Below are positions 47,693 to 54,168 of a DNA stretch of 64,000 nucleotides, piece after piece. Position 1 is the stretch's first letter; each line of letters starts with the position of its first letter. The stretch is from Phragmitibacter flavus (GTDB lineage Bacteria > Verrucomicrobiota > Verrucomicrobiia > Verrucomicrobiales > Verrucomicrobiaceae): NCBI RefSeq assembly GCF_005780165.1, contig NZ_VAUV01000011.1, forward strand, positions 124,001 through 188,000, written 5' to 3'. The position numbers were made by a program, and so were the translations under genes. The notes under the pieces were generated by a model that worked only from the letters and a program-made list of their open reading frames with translations, searched no databases and was not told the DNA's origin.

Positions 47693-47857
47693 AAGTTTCT
47701 AGCCAAGTTATGCTGTCGCCTCGCACAAACATCCGCCCATTCTTTCTGTCGGTGACGCTGGGGGGATGATCTGCAGCCAAGGACATCGAAATGAAACTCT
47801 ACCCTAATTGCGCGATATCGATGCCCTCGTTTTCAGAAATATCCTCGATTCAGAAGC

Positions 47858-47989
47858 ATGACACTCTCCATCTTCACCGTCCTCGTCGGACTTGCCTTCA
47901 TCCTCTCGATCATCTCCCTGGTCAACGGCAAGGTGCCATTGGCAGTCGCGGTGATCTTGATTTGTGTCGCGCTGCTCTTTCCCCGCTAA
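47858..47989 (+). CDS. Small 43-residue membrane protein
   Basis: The ORF encodes MTLSIFTVLVGLAFILSIIS, a short polar turn (LVNGK), then VPLAVAVILICVALLFPR, which predicts two membrane helices with a hairpin. The length and lack of charged residues are typical of small bacterial membrane proteins. Its function is unknown. Confidence 0.6.
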   Translation: MTLSIFTVLVGLAFILSIISLVNGKVPLAVAVILICVALLFPR

Positions 47990-48019
47990 GCTGAGCGGAA
48001 TCTAAAACCATCGTCGACT

Positions 48020-48664
48020 TCAAAACAGTTCGAACTCTCCCTGATCGGGGATCACTGGTTCAATCGCATCGGGAGATTCATATCCCGGTCGGTTCACTTG
48101 CCGGGTGACGGGATAGGCTTCCATCTCGCCGTCATCGCAGGGACGCAACATCGCTTTGAGATCGGACTCGGTTGCGTCGGGCTCAAGCCATGCCCGCCAT
48201 TCGTCCGGCTTCAAGATCGCTGGCATCCGGTCGATTACCCGCGCCACCACCCGATTCGCCGGGGTGCTTACAATCGTAAAGGCATCTCCTTCCCAAAGGG
48301 CTGCGAAGCACATCAATCCATCGCCCCTCAGGTGAATATGCCAGGGCTGACGAAAGGCTCCCATGTCGAGGCTGTCGTAGAAACCATGAACCGCCACCAG
48401 ACAACGACGCGACTGGAAAGACGAACGGAAGGTTGGCAACTTCTCCACCGTTTCTCCTCGTGCCATCATTTGCCGACCACGAGGCGTCACAAACCCAAAC
48501 TCTTTCATGGTGATCTTCGCGAGTCCATTCTCCATCGTCACCACCGGCGCAGGTTGCGATGGCCGCACCACAAAACGTTTGGGTGGATCAATCCGCACTT
48601 CGCTGAATTCCCATTTCGCGAAATCCTTCTGCACCCGGTCTTTGTAGCGCAGAAGATTGCACAT
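48020..48664 (-). CDS. SRAP-family (YedK/HMCES-like) protein
   Basis: This 214-residue protein starts MCNLLRYKD, giving the conserved Cys2 that crosslinks abasic sites in single-stranded DNA. A proline-rich FVVRPSQPAPVV and VHGFYDSLDMG are recognisable family positions. Yet the canonical Glu of GFYEW is Asp, the H in IHxRMP is Ile (VIDRMPAIL), and the Asn of the NARxET region is Met (MMARGET). The Cys alone is left of the usual catalytic set. The protein is probably cytosolic, and its activity is uncertain. Confidence 0.75.
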   Translation of the reverse strand: MCNLLRYKDRVQKDFAKWEFSEVRIDPPKRFVVRPSQPAPVVTMENGLAKITMKEFGFVTPRGRQMMARGETVEKLPTFRSSFQSRRCLVAVHGFYDSLDMGAFRQPWHIHLRGDGLMCFAALWEGDAFTIVSTPANRVVARVIDRMPAILKPDEWRAWLEPDATESDLKAMLRPCDDGEMEAYPVTRQVNRPGYESPDAIEPVIPDQGEFELF

Positions 48665-48814
48665 TCACAGACCCTACGGCACGCTCCGACGATTTCAATC
48701 AATCACAGCTTGGACACCATCGGTGCCGCCGGTGATGGGTTTAAATCTCTAGAATAACGTCGCTGAATGATGCGGATTCCTCAGTCAGCAAGCCGAGGAT
48801 GCGGCCAGTCGTTG

Positions 48815-49141
48815 CTATCTGAGCTGCTTGGCAAGCTCCAGCTTCTCACCTTCCAAACGCGAGATCCGGCGACGGAGGAATTCGGGGTCTGTTCTCAGCG
48901 TTTGTATTTGACCCATCGCCCGTGAATTCATGATGCCCCTCAGTTCAGCTCGCAAAGCATCAATCTGCGAGTCAATGCTCGTCATGCGTTTTTCCACATC
49001 GGCTATTATCGAAGGAGATGTCCCTACCTCCTTTCGACCAACGTTGAACTCGCCATCGCCGCCCATCAAAATGCTCACGTCGGCACCCGACAACTTCCAC
49101 CAAATGACAAATCCACACAGAATCAGAATGATATATTTCAT
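48815..49141 (-). CDS. Membrane-anchored coiled-coil protein
   Basis: This 108-residue protein starts MKYIILILCGFVIWWKL with one N-terminal helix. A long helical stretch follows (IIADVEKRMTSIDSQIDALR; LRTDPEFLRRRISRLEGEKL) with heptad spacing that predicts a coiled coil. It is probably a small bitopic protein with an extracytoplasmic or cytoplasmic rod. The ATG at 49141 is chosen because it starts the hydrophobic helix at once. The family is not recognised. Confidence 0.7.
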   Translation of the reverse strand: MKYIILILCGFVIWWKLSGADVSILMGGDGEFNVGRKEVGTSPSIIADVEKRMTSIDSQIDALRAELRGIMNSRAMGQIQTLRTDPEFLRRRISRLEGEKLELAKQLR

Positions 49142-49325
49142 GAGGGGCGAACAAGGACAAACACCTGGACGCAATAAGCAAAAAGTGAGCGCGGATCAAT
49201 GCAAAAGTTTTCTTCTTTCGGCCATACACCCTCGGCGTTGTTCAAAAAATCACCGATGATGATAGGGCGGAAACCCACCTCCGATATGACTCAACCCAAC
49301 CCGTATGGCATGGAGGCCCCCTTCC

Positions 49326-49688
49326 TCAGGATTCCGAACCGCCGCGTTTACGGACTTTTCGAGAAGGACTTTTTTCCACCTTAGCGTTGACGGTCTTTGC
49401 TTTGGCCCCCGGCTTTTTCACCGTCGGCCTCTTCTTTTTCGGCTGCAAAAAATTCTGCACCTGCTCCGCCGCGTCCCATCCCTCGGGTGCCTTGCGCGAT
49501 TTGCTTTTCCACGGCATTCCCTTGGCAACCCAGGCCTCGCGGGCCTGCTCATCGGTCAGACCTCGGTCATCGTCGTCCACCCCAAACTGAAACCCGCAGC
49601 ACGGACATATCTCATAAGATCCCCCGCCCGAAGCAGCCCGCGGTGGCTCCTTCAAATTCGCAAATCCACAGACAGGGCATTGAGGCAT
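49326..49688 (-). CDS. CPCC-type zinc-ribbon protein
   Basis: This 120-residue protein has two metal-binding motifs: CPVCG at residues 4-8 and CPCCGFQFGVDDDDRGLT at about 28-45. The second resembles the Cys-rich CPCC family. The C-terminal third is Lys/Arg-rich (KKKRPTVKKPGAKAK) and may bind nucleic acid. It is cytosolic and of unknown function. It is not clearly part of an operon. Confidence 0.7.
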   Translation of the reverse strand: MPQCPVCGFANLKEPPRAASGGGSYEICPCCGFQFGVDDDDRGLTDEQAREAWVAKGMPWKSKSRKAPEGWDAAEQVQNFLQPKKKRPTVKKPGAKAKTVNAKVEKSPSRKVRKRGGSES

Positions 49689-49727
49689 AATTGTTGGAAA
49701 AATTGGATTGAAAAAAGAGTGGGCGAT

Positions 49728-50495
49728 CTATCGGGATGCTCGCCGGGTTAGACGAACTGGCTTGCCGGGTTGCCTTTCAAAATAGTCGCGACTGCCAGGT
49801 TTGAAATAAGTGCGGGCTTTGCCATCCCGTCGATACGCTGCAAAGGCCCGGGTCTTCGGATCGAACACCCGCACCGTGCCATCGGCATCGTCCAGCTTCG
49901 CAGGAAAACCTTCATCAATCGCCCGCTGCAAAAACAGCCACGCCTGCTGCGCATACTCCTCCGCACTGCGCGACTGGAAATCGGGACCATGCCTTTCATA
50001 GTGGTCTTCCAAAGAATCCAGACTCCCCCAAATCGCCCGCAACGGTGGCACCTTGAGCGCAGGCGATTGAGTCGGCTTCGGCTTTGACTCTTCGATTGCC
50101 GGACCAGGAGGACCGCGAGGCGGTGCATCGTTTTCAATCATTGGCTGCGACGGCGCTCCGGCCCCCAAAGTCGCAAACTGACCCTCCTTCAACACCCGCC
50201 GGGCCGTTCCCACATTAAAATAATAGACCGTCGCCGGCTTCAATCCCTCCAGCTTCACTTCGTGATGGGTGGTCACACCGCCACCCGCCGCTGTCTGAGT
50301 CTGCAACTGATCCTTAGACACCCCAAACCTCACGCGGGAACCGCTCTCCCCGCTGGTCTTCCAACGGACCACCGCACCTTTTTCCGAAACTTCGACATGC
50401 GGACCATCCACCACCTCAACCGCCAAGGCCACCCCCATCAGCGGAAGCATCCAAATCCAAATCATGGCAAGCAGATGGAAAAACAGTCGCTGCAT
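49728..50495 (-). CDS. Secreted FN3 protein with possible nuclease-fold C-terminus
   Basis: This 255-residue protein has a signal peptide (MQRLFFHLLAMIWIWMLPLM, then GVALA). A fibronectin-type domain (VRWKTSGESGSRVRFGVSKD; EGLKPATVYYFNVGTA) and a Pro-rich linker follow. The C-terminal ~110 residues contain LEDHYERHGPDFQS, SAEEYAQQAWLF, DGTVRVFDPKTRAFAAYR and TYFKPGSRDYFERQPG. This pattern occurs in BECR-fold nuclease-like toxin domains, where the His and Arg/Tyr residues would be catalytic. The identification is tentative. Confidence 0.6.
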   Translation of the reverse strand: MQRLFFHLLAMIWIWMLPLMGVALAVEVVDGPHVEVSEKGAVVRWKTSGESGSRVRFGVSKDQLQTQTAAGGGVTTHHEVKLEGLKPATVYYFNVGTARRVLKEGQFATLGAGAPSQPMIENDAPPRGPPGPAIEESKPKPTQSPALKVPPLRAIWGSLDSLEDHYERHGPDFQSRSAEEYAQQAWLFLQRAIDEGFPAKLDDADGTVRVFDPKTRAFAAYRRDGKARTYFKPGSRDYFERQPGKPVRLTRRASR

Positions 50496-50600
50496 CGAAC
50501 GACCATACCCAAGCCATTTGCGGTGACAAGCAATGATCTTTCAATTTCCTCTTGCACGAATCCCAACACCGCGCATACTCACCTTCCCGTTTTCGGGAAT

Positions 50601-50673
50601 GGCTCAGTAGCTCAGTCGGTAGAGCAGAGGATTGAAAATCCTCGTGTCGGCGGTTCGATTCCGTCCTGAGCCA
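50601..50673 (+). tRNA. tRNA-Phe (GAA anticodon)
   Basis: This 73-base tRNA has acceptor GGCTCAG / CTGAGCC, anticodon GAA at 50634-50636 and discriminator A. No CCA is encoded. All stems pair well. A rho-independent terminator follows at 50697. Confidence 0.95.
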
Positions 50674-50696
50674 CATCAATTTTAGAATGTGGCTTC

Positions 50697-50727
50697 CCTG
50701 TCAGGCATCGTGCCGACAGGTTTTTTT
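50697..50727 (+). terminator. Terminator after tRNA-Phe
   Basis: The stem CCTGTC/GACAGG is extended by GGCA/TGCC with one unpaired A. The loop is TCG and seven T residues follow at 50721-50727. It lies 24 bases beyond the tRNA. Confidence 0.85.
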
Positions 50728-50824
50728 GTGCCCCCATGCACAACGCTGAGAAAAATTCGGACTGGTCATTGCCACACCATCGTAACTCAGTTAGATGTTT
50801 ACCATTCCAGCCTGATCGCTCACC

Positions 50825-51619
50825 ATGGCCCGCACGTTAAATCTCACTCTCAAAATCTGGCGTCAATCCAGCACCAACGCCAAAGGCACTTTCCAAGACA
50901 TCAACGCCAGTGCCATTCCTGAAACGGCGTCGTTCCTTGAGATGCTCGACATCGTCAATGAGCGCATCATCAGCAACGGTGGTGATCCGATCGCCTTCGA
51001 CCACGACTGTCGCGAAGGCATCTGCGGGACGTGCTCACTCGTCATTAACGGCAATCCGCACGGACCCGAGCGCTCCACCACCACCTGCCAGTTGCACATG
51101 CGCAAGTTCAACGATGGCGACACCATCTGGATCGAACCCTTCCGCGCCAAAGCTTTTCCTGTCATCAAAGACCTCGCCGTCGACCGCAGTGCTTTTGATC
51201 GCATCGTGCAAGCCGGTGGCTTCATCAGCGTGCGCACCGGCACTGCCCAGGACGCCAACTCCCTCCCTATTTCTAAAGAAGCCGCCGACTCCGCCATGGA
51301 CGCCGCTGAGTGCATCGCCTGCGGAGCGTGCGTCGCCGCCTGTCCGAACTCCAGCGCCATGCTGTTCACCTCAGCGAAGGTCGGCCAGCTAAACACGCTT
51401 CCTCAAGGCCAGCCCGAAAAACATCGTCGCACCGCCGCCATGGTGCAGACCATGGACGAATCCGGCTTCGGCAATTGCAGCAATCATTACGAATGCGAAG
51501 GTGCCTGCCCAAAAGACATCAGCGTGAAGTGGATCGCCAAAATGAACCGCGACTACACCCTCGCCACCGCCCATCACTCCATCACCGCCCCGATTGCCAA
51601 AGCTGGTGGCGAAGGTTAA
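50825..51619 (+). CDS. sdhB: Succinate dehydrogenase iron-sulfur subunit
   Basis: This 264-residue subunit passes electrons from SdhA flavin to quinone in the TCA cycle and respiration. The plant-type 2Fe-2S motif CREGICGTC is at residues 62-70. The 4Fe-4S and 3Fe-4S motifs [13 protein letters not shown] and CEGACPKDI are also present. The length is normal. No sdhA or sdhC gene is next to it, so this subunit is encoded apart from its usual partners. It begins after the tRNA-Phe terminator and is probably monocistronic. Confidence 0.92.
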   Translation: MARTLNLTLKIWRQSSTNAKGTFQDINASAIPETASFLEMLDIVNERIISNGGDPIAFDHDCREGICGTCSLVINGNPHGPERSTTTCQLHMRKFNDGDTIWIEPFRAKAFPVIKDLAVDRSAFDRIVQAGGFISVRTGTAQDANSLPISKEAADSAMDAAECIACGACVAACPNSSAMLFTSAKVGQLNTLPQGQPEKHRRTAAMVQTMDESGFGNCSNHYECEGACPKDISVKWIAKMNRDYTLATAHHSITAPIAKAGGEG

Positions 51620-51630
51620 TCAGAAGTGAT

Positions 51631-51683
51631 GCCGATGATACATCGGCCTTCATGGAGAACCGGAGAGCCGATGGGTCATCGGC
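51631..51683 (+). repeat. Double-hairpin repeat element at sdhB 3' end
   Basis: Two hairpins carry the same stem: GCCGATG-ATA-CATCGGC (51631-51647) and GCCGATG-GGT-CATCGGC (51667-51683). They lie 12 bases beyond the sdhB stop. No T-run follows, so this looks like a dispersed element rather than a terminator. Confidence 0.75.
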
Positions 51684-51719
51684 ATAAAATCAGCTTCATC
51701 GTGAAAGCGGCATTCCCGA

Positions 51720-51977
51720 TCACCCCTCCCGAATCCCCGGAAACACCGGATGCTCGATCTGCACCCCCTTCAAATCCGCAGGCACCAATCGGCCCTCGTC
51801 AAAATTGCATGGCGATAACAATACCGTATAAACATCGCCAGGCTTAAACTCCGGAGTGCCATCGAGTGGTTGCGTAAACGCCAGCACCCGCCTCCCATTC
51901 GGCAACTCCGCATGGTAGGTGCGTTCGCTCAATACCTCGGTAATCACCACTGGCGCTTGAATTCGGATATCACTCAT
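51720..51977 (-). CDS. IF-1-like OB-fold protein
   Basis: This 85-residue protein resembles translation initiation factor IF-1: VITEVLSERTYHAELPNGRR aligns to the IF-1 core, followed by FKPGDVYTVLLSPCNFDEGR. It lacks the conserved HISGKMRK and RIRY-like ends of true IF-1 and has a longer acidic tail. It is therefore more likely a paralogue or an S1/OB-fold RNA-binding protein than the housekeeping infA. It is the downstream partner of the S41-like gene (4-base overlap). Confidence 0.6.
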   Translation of the reverse strand: MSDIRIQAPVVITEVLSERTYHAELPNGRRVLAFTQPLDGTPEFKPGDVYTVLLSPCNFDEGRLVPADLKGVQIEHPVFPGIREG

Positions 51978-53113
51978 GGTTTGTCTCGTTGGTCAGGTTG
52001 CGCTTCATTGTCAGTTTTCACCGAAGTTGTATCCGTCCGCTCCTCCGCTTCATTCCATTTGATCTTGGCGCTGGCAACAATGGTTTCGACCGTCAACAAA
52101 TCCAGTGCCCTCTGCAACACCTCATCCCGCAATGGCGGTTCGTCACTGGGGAGCTTCTTGCCGCTGCTCTTCTGCACATAATCGTCCAGTTCCGGATTCC
52201 CGCCATGCACCAAAGCCGCTTCATTGTATCGCGGTCTCACCTGATCCATCACAAATGGTTTCATGCTCTTGCCACGGCTTTTTTCGATGATCCGCTCCAC
52301 CTCCCCGCGATGCATCTTCAACTCAAAATTCGGCACCAACCCTTTCTTGAAGATTGACCCATCGCTCGGCAGCAACATCTCGGCACTCGCATAACGCAAA
52401 TTCATCTTCTCATCCAATGGCAGTTCCGTATACCTCACGGTCGATCCCTGCGTCTTCTCACCGATCAATAACACCCGTCCGTGCTCATGCAGCGCCGCCG
52501 CCAACGTCTCTGCCGCATTGCCCGTAGCACGGTCCATCAAGATCACCACCTCCCCCTCCCAGAGAGGGGCTCCTCTCGACACAAAAAGCTCTGCCTCTCC
52601 TTCCCCCAACTGACGCAGCTTAAACATCACCTCCCCCTCCGGCACAAAGCACTGCAACATCAGCGCCGCCTCTTCAAACAATCCCACGCCACCAGCCCGC
52701 AAATCCACAATCAACCGCGTGGCGGATTTGCCCACCACGTCCTTCAAAGCCGCCGCAAACATCTCCCCTTCCCCCTCACCAAAACTTTCCGGCCTTAAAT
52801 AAGCCACCCCCGGCGCGAGAAATTCCGCATGCACCCCACTCTTCACCTTTTCCTCGACCTCATCCACCGACACCAGATCCGCTCCAAAATCCAAACGTTC
52901 CAACAACCCCTGCAACGCCGCACGATTCAGCTCTTCAAAGGTGAGATCCTCGCGACGAATGTAATCGCGGCGCAATAACTGAAAAGCCGACTGCACCGCA
53001 TTTTGCGAAAGCCCATCCACCGGATTCCCCTCCTCCGCCTGCAACCGATTTGCAGACGTCAAACCCATCATCAACAACCAAATCCGGCAGCAAATCCCAT
53101 TCAGCCTCGTCAT
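51974..53113 (-). CDS. S41 peptidase-like protein, catalytic residues lost
   Basis: This protein is about 379 residues long. An N-terminal signal-like segment (CCRIWLLMMGLTSANRLQA) precedes an S41-type core. GVAYLRPESFGEGEGEMF and VVILMDRATGNAAETLAAA align to tail-specific protease motifs, but the catalytic Ser is Thr (GS to AT). The Lys in FGKG is Ser (KTQGSTV). There is no PDZ domain. It may be a pseudoprotease that binds peptides or unfolded proteins. It is co-transcribed with the IF-1-like gene. The start at 53113 is preferred. Confidence 0.75.
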   Translation of the reverse strand: MTRLNGICCRIWLLMMGLTSANRLQAEEGNPVDGLSQNAVQSAFQLLRRDYIRREDLTFEELNRAALQGLLERLDFGADLVSVDEVEEKVKSGVHAEFLAPGVAYLRPESFGEGEGEMFAAALKDVVGKSATRLIVDLRAGGVGLFEEAALMLQCFVPEGEVMFKLRQLGEGEAELFVSRGAPLWEGEVVILMDRATGNAAETLAAALHEHGRVLLIGEKTQGSTVRYTELPLDEKMNLRYASAEMLLPSDGSIFKKGLVPNFELKMHRGEVERIIEKSRGKSMKPFVMDQVRPRYNEAALVHGGNPELDDYVQKSSGKKLPSDEPPLRDEVLQRALDLLTVETIVASAKIKWNEAEERTDTTSVKTDNEAQPDQRDKP

Positions 53114-53189
53114 GATCGCCATCATACCCCTCCCCAAGACTCGCGCCACGAGAACTTGCCAATTGCACAACATCGCTTATTTCTCCCCC

Positions 53190-53723
53190 ATGCGTCGAAT
53201 TCTGTCACTTTCACTTCTGTTCGCCACCGTCTCCCTTTTCAACTCCTGCGCCACCACCGAATACGGCTCCTCCCGGGAACCTGATGCCCCTGCCGTTTAC
53301 ATCCCACGCGATCTTGACGAAACCGAACGCCGCCTGGTGTATGACGTCGAACGCGTCCTCACCCGCGCCGGCTATCGCATCTCCAGTGGCCGCTCGGCCG
53401 AATACGAACTCGACTTCCGCATCGAATCCGGTCCGATCAACACCGACACCAACCTCCGACTCCTTCACGAAGGCCGCGAGATCGTCAGCGCCTACGCCCG
53501 CAGTTCCGGCATTCTTGCCCGCGAGCAAACCGTTCGCGACTCCTTCGACAAATGCCTCTACGAATTCGAGGCCCAGGTGCCCCGTCCCACCATCAGCCGA
53601 TACGATTCCGGCCCAGGTCCCGGCCCCTTGCTAGACGACCGCTCCAGCTACTTCCGCGAGTCCGATCGTGGCCTTCACCGCCAGTCTTACGATCGTGGTC
53701 CAAGCGGCGGTTACGGCTACTAA
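53190..53723 (+). CDS. Lipoprotein of unknown function
   Basis: This lipoprotein is about 177 residues long. The N-terminus (LSLSLLFATVSLFNSC) is a lipoprotein signal with the lipobox FNSC, so it is lipid-anchored after cleavage. A small domain follows (IPRDLDETERRLVYDVERVL; YELDFRIESGPINTDTNLRL), and the tail is Ser/Arg/Tyr/Gly-rich. I do not recognise the family. It is divergent from the S41-like gene, and the 76-base gap holds both promoters. Confidence 0.7.
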   Translation: MRRILSLSLLFATVSLFNSCATTEYGSSREPDAPAVYIPRDLDETERRLVYDVERVLTRAGYRISSGRSAEYELDFRIESGPINTDTNLRLLHEGREIVSAYARSSGILAREQTVRDSFDKCLYEFEAQVPRPTISRYDSGPGPGPLLDDRSSYFRESDRGLHRQSYDRGPSGGYGY

Positions 53724-53736
53724 ATGACTCCCATCA

Positions 53737-54105
53737 ATGATCGCCTACCAAGTCACCCTCAACGGCGAGGTTGTATCGACAGCCGGGCTGACTGAGGGGG
53801 TGGTTTCTGGCATCGCGAACTGGGTGTTTTTACCGAGCGGGAAAGCATCCGATCCGACTGACAACTGGCACGCTTCATTTTCCCTGGGCGGACTGGATCA
53901 CAGAACGGACGAACATCTTCAATTGTTTCGAACCAACCTGAAGCTGGGGGACGAAATTACATTAAAACTTGTTGAGGTTGAACAAGTTGACAGCCCATCT
54001 GAGCCACTGTTCACCAAATCAAAAGAAAAAATAAAGCGAATCCTGGACGAAGAATTTAAAGTTGAGCAAGCAGCTCAACCCCAGTTCCCCGGCACAACGA
54101 AATAG
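53737..54105 (+). CDS. Hypothetical protein
   Basis: This 122-residue protein starts MIAYQVTLNGEVVSTAGLTE, with predicted beta-strands and a Lys/Glu-rich C-terminal helix (FTKSKEKIKRILDEEFKVEQ). It is probably a small cytosolic or surface domain, and the family is not recognised. It is 13 bases downstream of the lipoprotein gene, so it may share its transcript. The hairpin element at 54112 follows immediately. Confidence 0.6.
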   Translation: MIAYQVTLNGEVVSTAGLTEGVVSGIANWVFLPSGKASDPTDNWHASFSLGGLDHRTDEHLQLFRTNLKLGDEITLKLVEVEQVDSPSEPLFTKSKEKIKRILDEEFKVEQAAQPQFPGTTK

Positions 54106-54111
54106 GGGAGC

Positions 54112-54151
54112 ACACGCATCTTGCGTGTCGTTCTCGGCATCTTGCCGGGAA
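54112..54151 (+). repeat. Double-hairpin repeat element
   Basis: Hairpin 1 is ACACGCA-TCT-TGCGTGT (54112-54128). Hairpin 2 is TTCTCGGCA-TCT-TGCCGGGAA (54131-54151, one G-U wobble). Both share the core GCA-TCT-TGC. The element lies between convergent genes. Confidence 0.8.
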
Positions 54152-54168
54152 CCCGGACGCGAAGCGCC

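Noticed and set aside
50601-50673. Integration site with a duplicated tRNA-Phe 3' end
   Set aside because: No repeat of the tRNA end and no integrase gene are visible in the window.
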